From Isoetes taiwanensis (Eukaryota; Streptophyta; Lycopodiopsida; Isoetales; Isoetaceae): DNA of 64,000 nt. The notes below the pieces were generated by a model. That model worked only from the letters and a program-made list of their open reading frames with translations. It was not told where the DNA came from and ran no database searches. The stretch's first letter is position 1. Every line of letters starts with the position of its first letter. Shown here in pieces: positions 9,641 through 20,604 of this stretch. Location: contig JAJEKV010000113.1 of the NCBI GenBank assembly GCA_021234155.1, positions 680,001 to 744,000 on the forward strand, read 5' to 3'. Position numbers and translations under genes: made by a program.

Positions 9641-10990
9641 AAATTAAGCTACTTGCTTACACTTGGAAGTGATTCAATCCTCTGAATTCTACATATTGAA
9701 GGGTTTTGATGCTCCAGTACTTCATTGGTGCAAACACGTTTTTGGACCCAAGAGGATGGACTATTTGGTATTTTGTCCGTAGATTTCCTTTTTGAAACGA
9801 CTGTGGTATATCAACGGCTGCAATTCGAGTGGATTTTTCCAGATGGCCTAGATTACTGGCATAAACGAGGATTGAAATGTGGGACAAAAATTGGTATGAT
9901 CCCATCAAATCCAAGCCGTTCACACTTTTTTGAATGTGAAAACACTAGAACTGAACGAACTCCAGTCAATATAAATACCCTGTTCATATGGGTTTCACGA
10001 ATGAACTTCACAACTAAATGCACGATCATTTGTATTCAATGACATGGAGTCATTCGAATGATGAGATAGAATTGCATTCGCAATTTGGAGTAAAACAACA
10101 AACACTAATTTTTAAATTTGGGGTGTCCGATCTTGCATTTGCAAAATTGAGCGTTTATGTTTACATTCGTTGTCCAGTTACACAATTTGGATGATATCAT
10201 AACAACATATCATGAACTTGAAGAAAAAAAAGAAAAAAATTGAAAAAACAAAATTGGAGAACCAATAGAATTAAACAACATAAAGTGCTAGAACTTGAGG
10301 ACTCAGGACTGCTGCTTGGCATCCAAAAAAAATAAAATAAAAAACTAAGGTCAAAACCAACAGACCAGGCAAGGTAAAAAAAAGCTTGTCCATCTATTCA
10401 ATCGTTGTGCCATGAACTAAAGGTTGCACAACTCTGCACAACAGTCCTTGAGTTGCAGAACAATGAAGTCACTTAGGCAATCCAACTTATAAACTTCATA
10501 GTCTTTCTTTCACTTATATCCATCATTATACTTACATATTTTTTCTGTGGAGGAGCAGTTATGTTTGATATCCATAGATGTTGGGATAAGATTTACAACG
10601 AACATAAGCAAGCTTCTTAATATTGATATGCTAAGAATTGGTGGCAATAGTTTAAGGCAATATATGGGGAATCAGCCTGCACCATCTTGTATTTTCAATT
10701 GATTGTCTTTCTTGTGTATGCAGTAAGAAATTTGGGATACTATTCAATTTCCTTTTGGTACTTGTATATGTTGTGAATGTTTTCAGGTCTTGGTCTCAGG
10801 ACTTTGCGTATCTTCTGGAAGTCATCATGATCCATTGACACAATTTAGGATGAAATGTCTTCAAACCTTCTATTGTTTGTATGCGAAATAGTATCCTTCT
10901 GTCTAGCAACGCCATTATGTTATACTTCTGATCATGCCAATCATATAATCAGTATAACTAGTTCTACTATATCAGGATGGAATGGGACAT
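9641..10990. other. AT-rich non-coding DNA
   Basis: There are only short open frames without domain signatures, A-rich runs at 10220-10240 and 10330, and no repeat I can define. Unannotated host intergenic DNA or very old transposon sequence. Confidence 0.4.
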
Positions 10991-11005
10991 AATAAAACTA
11001 ACATT

Positions 11006-11520
11006 TTTTTTTTTTGAGGGAAAGGAAGGATTTTATTAATCATAAATTAGAAACATACAAAATGGGATTCAGAGCCCAAATAGCAAGTATCTGTAAAACA
11101 GGAACAGAGCCAAAAACCCATAATCATATTTCGTCTGCTGAAGGACACCATCAAAGCCAAATTCCACTTGTTGGATCAGAATTCTGTGCAAGAGGGGAAG
11201 TATGGAGCGGGAGTGAGGATAAGTTCAGTAAGGAAGCCGGAATTGCAGGCAGATCATGGAAAGAGTGGGTAGTAGAGATGGGCATGGCAAAGGAAGGGGG
11301 AGCAATCCAATTAATTTCTGCCCAAGATGGGGTAAGCAGCAGCAATTCATCAATAGGCACTTGAATTATATCCAGTAATACTCCAGCAGCAGCTTCGCAT
11401 CTACCTTTGTGGTAATAATACATGGATCTCAAACATGAAAACTGCTTCTCTGTAAGTAGACGGTTGTGAGCACCAATGAATTTATGCAGAATATGTGCAT
11501 TGTACGCATCTTTGAGTAAG
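11006..11520 (-). mobile_element. Poly(A) retroposon, about 515 bp, with 15-bp target duplication
   Basis: The insert begins on the plus strand with a run of T (11004-11015), the poly(A) tail of a minus-strand retroposon. It is bracketed by perfect 15-bp repeats AATAAAACTAACATT at 10991-11005 and 11521-11535. That structure is diagnostic of target-primed reverse transcription by L1-type machinery. The body holds a minus-strand open frame (11151-11534) of about 127 residues that I do not recognise. It may be the 3' end of a LINE or a processed copy of a host transcript. Confidence 0.82.
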
Positions 11521-11599
11521 AATAAAACTAACATTCATATGCTGGTAAGATGCATTTTTTGATATATAAAATTTATATGCTGGTAGGATGCATTTGCTG

Positions 11600-11760
11600 A
11601 TGTTTGGGTTGCCCCTAGGGGGGCAAGCCCTTGTTTATGTGGGTTTATGGCATATTTCAGGTATATGCCAGTATATGCTAGGAATATGCCAATGACTGCT
11701 CCAAACTTACTATTGGGTGTAAACTGGCAATGGACGTTGTTGCAGGGCAGCCACTTTGGA
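11600..11760. repeat. Dispersed repeat, copy 1
   Basis: Starts GGGTTGCCCCTAGG and continues through GGCATATTTCAGGTATATGCCAGTATATG and ACTGCTCCAAAC to the TGTAAACTGGC region. It is clearly related to 30920-31080, and its start is related in reverse to 51985-52075. Nature unknown, possibly a solo terminal region of a transposon. Confidence 0.55.
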
Positions 11761-12189
11761 ACCGGCTAACCGGTGCCAGGTCTGTATCTACGCTTCACCG
11801 GTGTTGGTGCAAGTAAGTAGCTGGGTTCGGCAGCAATGCACTTCTATTCGCCGGATTCTATTACCGAGGTATGTGCACAACGGTTTGGAGTTTATGTCAA
11901 TAATGTATAGATCTCTAAGGTCCAGGAATTCTGACCAATATAAGTAGGCATGTCGATTCAAGGAAACTGGGATGGTTGGACGGAGCATTGGTGGAGATGC
12001 CCATGTCCACAAACTTGGCTTATAGCCTAGTGCTCAATTGCACCAAACAAAAAAATCTGGAACATAGTAGGCCTATTCAGTCCTTTATTACCCAGAGTGT
12101 GCTTGATTCAGTTGCTGTCATAGCTAATCACCTCATTTGCCTGGTGCCCATGCCAAAGCAGATGATTTCAAGATGGCTAGACAGTTATA

Positions 12190-12394
12190 AGATGTGTTTC
12201 ATCATGGCAGCATGCCTACTGAATCTACATTTTCCTGCATCCTAAAGGCCTGCAGCAGTATAAAACAAGGAAGGCTCGTCCATGAAAAAATTATCGAATG
12301 TGGAATGCAAACTCATATTGCAGTAGGCAATACACTTGTTAGTATGTATGCCAAATTTAGGAGCTTAGAGGAGGCTCATGACATTATCCTCTAA
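12190..12394 (+). pseudogene. Pentatricopeptide-repeat (PPR) gene fragment
   Basis: About 60 codons match PPR repeats of the plant PLS class: PTESTFSCILKAC, GRLVHEKIIECG and the AVGNTLVSMYAKFRSLEEAH segment, which is the typical 'GN.LV.MY.K...L..A' pattern. PPR proteins bind organellar RNA for editing or splicing. Only about two repeats remain, there is no organelle presequence, and the frame stops at 12392-12394. This is a dead fragment. Confidence 0.75.
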
Positions 12395-12746
12395 CGGTAT
12401 CTAAAATTCATTACAGTTCTTTGATGAGAGTAAGAGACATTTTGCTTTGGTGTTTGTGGGTACTGTTTAGCTTTTGGTCTATGCCCATTCATAATATTTG
12501 TCTTCTTTTGAAGCCATTCCATACAGGGAACTTATTTTTGGGGACTATTAACTTGAAATTTAGGATGTCCAAAATCTCAAAAGGAACTTTAGTATTTTCA
12601 AATTCCCGAAGGGATGATATTATCTTAATACTGTCGTTTCCTACTTCAAAAGATGTTTGGTGCAGGAATGTATTAATACAATCTGATGCATGGTTGGAGA
12701 AACATAGTGAATATATTTTACAAGTTGCGTACATAACTGTATGCAG

Positions 12747-13643
12747 GAGTAGTGTTTAACGAGATGAAGGGTGTTTATTCACAACCTGATAGTGTCCTTG
12801 CAAGGACGTGCCAACAGTTAATATAGGCTTGAATTTGAGAATTGATGCTTGAAGCCAGCCATCATCATCAGACATCAAAGTTAGATGGGCATGTACTGTT
12901 GATAGATGTCTTTACTGGGATTGTTCTTACCGCAAACAGCCTATTGTGTAGGCATTGTTTCCTGATAATGCATACGGTGTCGACAGTGGTGGTGATTCAG
13001 CTGTTATACCAGATCTTTCTTTTGAAGAGTTTCAGGTAACTGAACTTTGTTGAACTTTCTACAGAAGTTTGTAGATATTACTGAGTTTTCTTTTAACACC
13101 TCAGTATTTGGGATTGGCAGCAATTTCATCAAAAGTTTTACCATCCTAGTAATGCAAGGATATGGTTCTATGGAGATGATGATCCAAATGAGTGTTTGCG
13201 TATTATGCATGGTATAGCGCCATTTTGCTAAATATGTCTGCTTAGTAATATTGTTTTAATGTTGCAGTTGTATCAAACTTCCATTTTTCCTTGACATTTA
13301 AGAAAGCCATAACTCATATGAACTTGTCATTTTGTTTGCAGAATACTTGTCCAACTTTGAGGCCAATTCAGCAGCAGTAGAATCACAAGTTAATGCTCAA
13401 AAGCTATTCTCTGCACCGAAGAAGGTTGTTGCCAAGTATGCTGTGGGTGATGAAGCAGATCTATCTATAAATTGGCTGCTCAGTGAGGAGCCATTTGATA
13501 TTGAGACGCAATTGGTGTTGGAATGGATAGATTTCCAGCTAGTGAAAGGGAGGGCCATAAAACATAATGAATGCAACTATAAAGAGTTGGAGTGCGTTTT
13601 GAAGCAAATCAGCCTTTCAAACCAGCCAACCTGCAACAATTAA
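12747..13643 (+). pseudogene. PREP: Presequence protease (PreP, M16C peptidase) gene fragment, four exons
   Basis: Four exons read as consecutive parts of plant PreP: 12747-12817 (VVFNEMKGVYSQPDSVLAR), 12952-13035 (ALFPDNAYGVDSGGD, IPDLSFEEF), 13121-13211 (FHQKFYHPSNARIWFYGDDD) and 13342 to about 13560 (EYLSNFEA, QKLFSAP, LSINWLLSEEPFDIETQL). Splice sites are GT-AG except the first donor, where the base after CAACAG is T, so that intron start is damaged. PreP degrades cleaved targeting peptides in mitochondria and plastids. The upstream exons with the inverted zinc motif and everything after the fourth exon are missing. A LINE abuts the right end near 13640. Identification comes from family memory of conserved motifs and the exon frames, which agree across all joins. 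Confidence 0.82.
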
Positions 13644-13905
13644 TGGTTTAGTAGAAGTAGATGATTTTGAATTACGTGTGTTCTTTAACTCTTCTTCAGA
13701 CAGATCACATTGCATGAACATGTGCTCCAAAGTGTGGTGTGGCTCCTTAAACAAGACGTAGGATATAATGGCACGGTTCTTCCTGCTAATATCTGTAAGA
13801 AGGTAGCTTTGTTCTTTATAATCTTGCATGTCATTGCTCTCTTCAAGGTAGAATTTTTTTCTTAATGTCTCCATCAGTATCAATTTGCCATATTTTCTTT
13901 AATAC
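13644..13905 (-). mobile_element. LINE, 3' part, left of the chromovirus insertion
   Basis: The minus-strand frame includes a LINE ORF2 C-terminal pattern (RAIISYVLF, HHTLEHMFMQCDLSEEEL). Removing the chromovirus and one copy of AATAC joins this segment to the LINE at 28805 in a continuous open frame for about a dozen codons. They are therefore two halves of one element. A one-base shift follows within the left half. Confidence 0.75.
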
Positions 13906-15459
13906 TGTGACGTCCCCTACTCGCATACGGTGCTCTCACCGTATACAAACAGGAGTTCTCCCCCCATACCAGCTCCACACTGATACAGGGCCCTCCACAT
14001 ATCACTGCACCCGTAACGAGTCCCAGTGGGAAGAGTGAAGGTGTCATTCTACCCTGTCTCCCTCAGGGCCTACCTAGCTGCGGAAGCGTAAACATACATG
14101 TCAGTATACAACATAATCCTCCATCCACCCGTATCCGTGATAGACAATGATCAAAGATCATACATATGGAAACTCTACCCAAGGCTCAGACTTCAAGGAA
14201 TGACTGACGGCTTGGGTCTCCAGAGTTCATTGGGCATGCAAATTCATGGCAATGGATTTGGGCTGCATAAGAACATGGCATAGGGTTGTCCACTCCATCC
14301 GCCCCTCCCGTGTACACTTTGCGAGTAGGCTTTGAAAAGTGTCGGGACCTGATCAGAAGCCGCCACGGATGCATAGCCGGGGGCTATTCACAGGTCTCAT
14401 CCTCCCAGTTCCGATGGGGCAGGAAGGGATCACTCCCTCCAGAGATCTGCATGCTGACTCAAGGTGACTAGAGGGCCACTGCCCGTATTCGACTGAACCC
14501 ACTGGAAAGTGTACACCACTTCACGGGTGTCGAGTCCATGCCTTACCCGCTTTTCGGTGGTAAGCCATTAGACCTAGTCACAATGATCCCCGGTAGGCCT
14601 TACACACCCGGAGGGATCGTTCAAGAGTCGACATGAACCTCCTTCTTAGCCCGGTCGGCCCCTTCACCCACAAACGGTGGGGTTCTTGTACAGCAGCCGA
14701 AATTACAGTGTGCTAGAGAGGCTACTCTAGGAGCATCAACTACAAAGCCTTAGGGCCTCTACCCCCCTTCCCAATACAAGGAGTTCACAGAGATACATCA
14801 TCCATATACATCACAGAAGAACTAAAGAACTAGATCTAATCTATCTCATAGAGTTAGGTTCTTTAGTTAGTGTCTAAGATCTAAAGATCTAGATAGCTGC
14901 TATGGGCAATTTAATAGTCTAAACTTACTGGTTCCATGACTAGAAGACGGTCTAAGCTATAATATTGACCAAATACCTGATCCTTGGGTGGCTCCTCCTG
15001 ACCTGAGTTCAACCATTCTGCTGAGCTGATCGAATTTGGGGAAACTGATGGCGCAATTCGGTTGGGCAGCGTCTGGGAGGCGGTTTTGGCTCCTGGGGCA
15101 GCCAAAACAGAGCTCTAAAACCCTAAGGACGAAAACTAACAAGTTAGGGTTTCCCTACCCTAAATAGACATGGGGTTTAGGCTAGGGTTTCCAATTACCC
15201 ATTTTAGCATGTGGGATAATTGGAAGGCCCCACTTGCCTTTAATGGCTAGGTGGCAAAATATGCTTACATGGAAAAGGTGTGCTCACATTAATGTGCACA
15301 TGTGCGCATTAATTAACATGTGAACATACCTAGCAAGTTGCCCCTAGGGCTACTTACCTGGCTATCCGTCGGCGTACACGTCGGTCGGAGTGGCGTGTAT
15401 GCGTGATTTAGGCAAGATGCGATATCGTCACCGGACCATTATCGTCTTTGAACGTCACA
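13906..15459 (-). repeat. Chromovirus 3' LTR
   Basis: On the plus strand it starts TGTGACGTCC and ends GAACGTCACA, so the LTR ends are an inverted repeat of TGTGACGT. It matches 27235-28804 along its whole length. The part from about 14690 to 15390 is nearly identical to its partner, whereas 13906-14690 and the last 50 bases differ by many small changes. Confidence 0.95.
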
Positions 15460-15472
15460 TTCTCCCCACCTT
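15460..15472 (-). promoter_or_regulatory. Polypurine tract of the chromovirus
   Basis: Directly next to the 3' LTR; reads AAGGTGGGGAGAA on the minus strand. It would prime plus-strand DNA synthesis. Confidence 0.85.
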
Positions 15473-16310
15473 GAAATGATGCTGTCCGCAGCATCGTGGG
15501 TCTCCCTACCTTGGGATCTTCCTAATCTGCAATCTGCAATCAACGTGATGCATACAATATAATAGTTATACATTTACCAAGATTAGCCTCAGGTAATATT
15601 TTTATAACATTATTACGTCATCATACTATGGAATATTTATCAATTTATAACATCATTAGACAAGTTATTCACTAGCTTAGTTATTACGATATTAACTTAG
15701 ACAAAAACTTTAACATTTCATTATCGTTCGAGGTACTCTTCGTTCCTTGCAACACATTCCAACAAAATTTGTGTTGCAAGTCTTCGTAGCTCGACCTCCT
15801 TGCCCTCCGGAGCGCTCTATTGGCCTGCAAGTCGACACTACGTTAGTACCATTTTAATTATTTAATGAATTTTTGGTTATATGGTGACCACCCCACCTAT
15901 CTACATGGATGCATGGCTAATCTCCCGGCGTAGGAAGAGGGTGAATCTTCCATTCGTGGAGACAGCGCCTACATGCCTATATGCCGCTCATGCCTACACC
16001 CTAGTTGCCCAGCGTGGAGGATAGGTCCTTCCCGTATATGGGGCGTGAAGGCCTGATTCCTCCTATCAAAGCATATATGGGGCTAGAGGTGCCTTAATGA
16101 CCTCCTTTCTCTCGAGGTCGTTTACTTCTGTGGGACAGAAGTAGACTTTCTAATCTACCTTCCACTCGTCCAAGCGGAAACGCGGTCATGCCTACCTTGA
16201 CATTACACCACGCCCTAGAGATCACCGTAGTGGTCTCATCATCGGTAACAACGCATGCGACCCATAACAACATAGGTTGCATGCGTGGATTAATCCTAAC
16301 TTCACAAGAA
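15473..16310. other. Non-coding 3' region of the chromovirus
   Basis: It lies between the pol stop and the polypurine tract. No open frame with a domain is seen. It is part of the element by position. Confidence 0.6.
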
Positions 16311-17882
16311 TTAACCTACACAAATCGACATGCCTGAGCCGATTTCCTCGGAGATGACCTTGCCGTCCCATTGCTCCATAAACTGTGGGTACTGTTTTAC
16401 TAAATCCTTCTTAAGTACCCATGTTGCGTCTTGCACTGGCAAGTGTTTCCACTTGACCAAATACTGGAGGAATTCTGATCTCCTCGTTTTCTTGAAAGCT
16501 TTATCAAGAATCAATTCTGGAACTATTTCCAGCTGCTCCTCCGTCATTTCCAACAACGTTGGAGTGTCCAAGACTTCGTCTGGATTTGGAGTGTGCTTCT
16601 TCAACAAACTCACATGGAAGACCTTATGAATCTTTAGGTGTGCTGGCAAATCTAACTTGTAGGATTGATTACCTACTCTCTTGATTATTCTGAAAGGTCC
16701 AGCCCACCTTGGAGCAAGCTTCTTGCAATTCCCGATCCTGAGCTTCGCCTGCTTCACCTTGATCTTGAGCCATACATCATCTCCAACTTTGAACTCTCTG
16801 ACTGTTCGATGCTTGTCGGCGATGCTCTTTTGTCGACTTCTTGCTGCTAGGAGATACCCTCGCACCTCTTCCACGAGCTGCTGCATATCGGCCAACATCT
16901 GCTGCGAAACTTCCACTTTTGACACGGGATTGTGCCAAGTGTCTGGAGTTAGGCACTGGTAGCCGTAATTGATCATAAACGGCGACATTTGGGATGATTC
17001 CTGCTTGGTGCTATTGTATGCAAACTCCACCAAGTGAATAAATTCTTCCCACATACTTTGCTTATTCCAGACATAGTTTCGTAGCATGTCTTCTAAGATC
17101 CTGTTGGTCCGCTCCGTTTGGCCATCCGTCTGAGGATGATACGCCGTGCTCATGGACAGCTTGGTCTGGATCGTCGCAAAGAGGTCTTGCCAAAATGCAC
17201 TCATGAACTTCGGGTCCCTGTCGGATATAATCTCCCTTGGCATGCCATGAAGCCTGAAGATCTCTTTGGTGAAGAGCTTTGCTGTATCCATAGCTGTATC
17301 TGTGGTCCTGCAAGGCACAAAGTGTGCCATCTTTGACAGCTTGTCAACCACTACCATCAAGGCATCCTTCCCTCTTACTGTCCTTGGGAGTCCTGTGATG
17401 AAATCCATGCTGATTACCTCCCACTTAGCGTTTGGCACCGCTAATGGCTCTAATGCCCCTGGAATTCGAAGCTGCTCCGCCTTCGTCTGCTGGCATAGCT
17501 GACATTCCTTGATGTAGCGAGCTACCTGCTTCTTCATTCCTGGCCAATAATAGCTGCTGCACACTTTGAAATATGTTTTCATGAATCCCGCATGGCCAGC
17601 TATTGGGCTGTTGTGCGTGTCATGGAGGATCAATTTCCTTACACCTGATGATTTGGGTACGCACAACTTGTTCTTATGATATAACAGGTTGCCCTCCTTC
17701 TTATAATGCTTGAAGGCTTCCCGCTCTTTATCTGTTCTAGCCTCCCTAGAGAGGCTCGCCCATACTTCACTGAAATCCACATCCGTTGGCAAGGACTCTT
17801 TAATCTTCTTACCAAAGTCGCTGGAGAGCGTCGAAATTGCATTGCAATGCACTCTATTTGTCAGGGGATGCCTTGAAAGCGC
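16311..17882 (-). CDS. Chromovirus integrase with C-terminal chromodomain
   Basis: The open frame (to 17852, readable slightly further to the TIR transposon) contains the HHCC zinc finger (HDTHNSPIAGHAG, CQLCQQ), the DDE core (ISMDFITGLP, IISDRDPKF, AYHPQTDGQTERTNR) and the GPF/Y region (LAPRWAGPFRII). A C-terminal chromodomain follows (ELILDKAFKK, LQYLVKWKHLPVQDATWV) with aromatic residues suited to methyl-lysine binding. The chromodomain identifies the chromovirus clade, where this domain is known to steer integration toward histone-marked chromatin. This is the best preserved gene of the element. Its 5' end is cut off from RNase H by the TIR transposon at the LNVVADALSRHPL segment. Confidence 0.95.
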   Translation of the reverse strand, partial: ALSRHPLTNRVHCNAISTLSSDFGKKIKESLPTDVDFSEVWASLSREARTDKEREAFKHYKKEGNLLYHKNKLCVPKSSGVRKLILHDTHNSPIAGHAGFMKTYFKVCSSYYWPGMKKQVARYIKECQLCQQTKAEQLRIPGALEPLAVPNAKWEVISMDFITGLPRTVRGKDALMVVVDKLSKMAHFVPCRTTDTAMDTAKLFTKEIFRLHGMPREIISDRDPKFMSAFWQDLFATIQTKLSMSTAYHPQTDGQTERTNRILEDMLRNYVWNKQSMWEEFIHLVEFAYNSTKQESSQMSPFMINYGYQCLTPDTWHNPVSKVEVSQQMLADMQQLVEEVRGYLLAARSRQKSIADKHRTVREFKVGDDVWLKIKVKQAKLRIGNCKKLAPRWAGPFRIIKRVGNQSYKLDLPAHLKIHKVFHVSLLKKHTPNPDEVLDTPTLLEMTEEQLEIVPELILDKAFKKTRRSEFLQYLVKWKHLPVQDATWVLKKDLVKQYPQFMEQWDGKVISEEIGSGMSICVG

Positions 17883-17927
17883 ATCTGGGTGTAAATATGG
17901 TAATGCTACCCAAAAAGCACTATCCGG

Positions 17928-17975
17928 ACAAGTGCTTTAAGTGCTTTAGGTGCTTTACCCTCGAGTGCTTTTTCA
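17928..17975. repeat. Left subterminal AAGTGCTTT repeats
   Basis: Three to four close copies of a 9-10-base AAGTGCTTT motif lie just inside the left terminal repeat. The same motif in the same orientation is repeated just inside the right end (19527-19565). Such arrays are typical transposase-binding regions. Confidence 0.75.
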
Positions 17976-18107
17976 TTCAACGACCTCGGGGGGTTGTTAC
18001 TCCAGAAATAGGATGGATCATTCCGTGGAGGTAAGGATCGATGAGATGGATGATCCCGCGGTGGGAGATCTCCGAAATGGTAAGGATCGCTGACGAGGAT
18101 CTTCAAG

Positions 18108-18143
18108 GGCGGGAACTCCATTGGCGGGAACTCCATTGGCGGG
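18108..18143. repeat. 15-bp tandem repeat
   Basis: Unit GGCGGGAACTCCATT repeated about 2.4 times inside the TIR transposon. Confidence 0.85.
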
Positions 18144-18479
18144 ACAAGATTGATGGAGTTTCTCTTTTTCAATGCAGTATAAGAACACAAATTAGAGTTC
18201 AAATCGGCATAGAAATCATAGGTGAATTAACAATGTTTTATTGCAATTTGATTTAGATTGATAATTCAATCTACATTGCATTGAGATTGAATTGTGGGCA
18301 GCTCTCTTGAAAGCATCCATTTAACCGGAAGAAGCTTTTTAGGATTCAAATCAAGTGAGAAGAGACAATCTGATTACTCTTTGTTTTTCTTAAGAGTATT
18401 TTTGTTCCATTCTTTCAATGTATTGTGCATCTCTAATGTTGTATCCTAGATCTACGTTATTTTTTTTTTCCCCAAATGG

Positions 18480-19035
18480 GAAAATTGACGAGCACTCGGA
18501 CATTGATATCTTGAGTTCTACCAATCTATTTGGAGCGATTTCATTTTGATCTAGAAGTATACTTTGGTCTCTTTCTTTTGCAATCAAAATCACACAAATC
18601 CGATCTCTGAGGAGTGAGAAATAGCCTCTCAAACTTGGCTGATTTTCTGTTACAGTGGGTGCAGAAATTGATGTCACAAGAATATACAAAATTCAGACTT
18701 TAATATCTTGAGTGGTGCTGATCGATTTTGAGTGATCTTACATGCATTTAAAACTAGACACTTAGCACTTTCTCTTACAATTTAAATCACTCAAATCTGA
18801 GCTATGAGGAGTGAGAAACAGTCTCTCAAAGTTCTGATTTTTTTATTCTGAGTTCTGATTTTTGTCACAGAAATATACCAAAACTCAGAATTTGATATCT
18901 TGAGTTTTAATGAATAATTTTTGATGATTTTACTGCATCTAAAAGTAGACACTATGGCCTTTCTCTTGCAGTTTAAATCAATTAAATCTGAGCTTGGATG
19001 CGGGAGAAATGACCTCTCAAAGTTGGTCAATTTTC
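18480..19035. repeat. Three imperfect 190-200-bp tandem units in the TIR transposon
   Basis: Each unit contains GATATCTTGAGTT-like, CTAGAAGTA/GACACT, TTTCTCTT.CA and GGAGTGAGAAA..CTCTCAAA landmarks. The GATATCTTGAG landmark recurs at about 18505, 18703 and 18894. Confidence 0.75.
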
Positions 19036-19526
19036 ACTAATAGTGGGTTAACATTGTCTTTTATATGATCATTGTTGTTCTATATTGTTGTGAGTAGTCT
19101 TGCGTGCATTCACATTTCGTCATTTACATTATTGATCAAGCTTTGTTAATCAGAGTTTTGAGATCCTTTTGTATCAAAGCAATCTTAATACATTCTTGCA
19201 ATTCCGTCTCTGTATTAAAACAATCTTAATACTATTCATGCAATTCCATTACTTCTTAGTTTTATTCTTGCAATTCCATTACTTCTTTTTGAACAGACAA
19301 CCAGTCTTCTTTGTTTGTTATTTTCTCTCTAACTTTCTCCATACTCTATTGAAACCAATCCAACATCGAAACTGCCATGTAATGTATCTCGAAAAAAAAA
19401 ATTTGACATTACATGGCATCAAAATGCAAAAGATTGGAGAGTATCGAGGTGATAATTATTAATCTAACTTAGCCGAGAACAAAGTACGTGGTGAGGAAGC
19501 ATTTACGGCATGACTTTTGGCGTCTT

Positions 19527-19565
19527 GCGATAAGTGCTTTAAGTGCTTTAAGTGCTAAGTGCTTT
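19527..19565. repeat. Right subterminal AAGTGCTTT repeats
   Basis: Four adjacent copies of AAGTGCTTT or AAGTGCT before the right terminal inverted repeat, in the same orientation as the left array. Confidence 0.8.
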
Positions 19566-19605
19566 CGCGTTTTTTTGGGTAGCATTACCATATTTACACC
19601 CATCT

Positions 19606-20604
19606 GCTACCACATTGAGCTTCCCCGGCTTGTAGACTATAACAAAGTCATATTCTTCGAGGAACTCCATCCACCTCCATCACCTCCTCAGTTAAGGTGT
19701 GGTTCGCGTGAATACATACCGGAGGCTCACGATGGTCGGTATCCAATTGGAACCTCCTTCCCAAGAGGTAGTGCCTCCATATTCTTAACGCATACGACAA
19801 CCGCAAGCAATTCCCTCGATGGTGCGTTGGGTAGCGCTGTCTCGGCGTCGTTCATCTTCACGGAATCATACGCTACCACACGCTCTTCTTGCATAAGCCT
19901 TTGCGACCAGAGCTATCTTACTCGCATCTGTTGCTACAAGCTTATCTTTCTCCGGTCCGGCGGGGTCAAGGCAGGGGGCTGTCGTCGGGGCTTCTTTCAA
20001 CAATTCAAACCCCTTTTGGGCTTTCTTGTGCCAATGCTCGCCCAATCTTTCACCTTCTCCGCCCCTCGTCCAGTGCGTTAACGGGGCGCTATCTTAGCAA
20101 AGTTCTTCACGAACTTCCTGTGAGTACCACCGCTGGCCCGAGAAAACTTCTGACCTGCGTGCACATTCTTCTTCGTCTTAGGCCACTGGATGACGGCTTC
20201 AATCTTGGCGGGATCCGTTGAGATTCCTTCTGCTGAGATCACATGACCCGGGTATTCCACCTTTTCCGTTCGCGGTGGCGCCCGACAACTTGGCGCATTA
20301 ACCGGTGCCTCTTCAACTTCTCTAGCACTCTCCTTAAGTGTTGTTATGCGTGCTCTTCAAAGGGATCTGCTATACACCAAAATGTCGTCAAAGAATACAA
20401 TCACAAAGGTGTCTAAAAACTCCTCAAGATGTCGTTCATGAGCCTCATGAACGTCGGCGGGGCATTCGATAAGCCGAAAGGCATTACGTGTGAACTCATA
20501 GTGCCCATACCGCGTTAGAAGGCGGTCTTATGGATATCTTCCTCCTTTATCCGGATCTGATGATAACCTGACCTTAAGTCGATTTTGGAGAAGATCCTTG
20601 CTCC
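19606..20604 (-). pseudogene. Chromovirus RT core and RNase H, broken
   Basis: No long open frame, but the motifs can be read in pieces on the minus strand. These are the RT palm with NAPPTFMRLMNDIL and the catalytic FFDDILVYS (about 20370-20440), the segment GHVISAEGISTDPAKIEAV (20180-20250), and RNase H ending RWMEFLEEYDF and VIVYKPGKLNVVA next to the TIR transposon. Several single-base shifts and stops lie between them. This is the conserved centre of pol in an element whose flanking genes are fairly intact. Confidence 0.8.

Larger units (their letters stand above)
17887..19601. mobile_element. Non-autonomous TIR DNA transposon, 1.7 kb, inside the chromovirus
   Basis: Perfect 30-bp terminal inverted repeats begin GGGTGTAAATATGGTAATGC at 17887 and end as its complement at 19601. 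ATCT flanks both sides (17883-17886, 19602-19605). It interrupts the VVADALSR segment of pol, so the empty site is known. If the terminal base is counted as T, the duplication could instead be 2 bp (TC). No transposase frame is present. The superfamily is not settled: 4-bp duplications occur in Sola- and Ginger-like groups among others. Confidence 0.92.
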
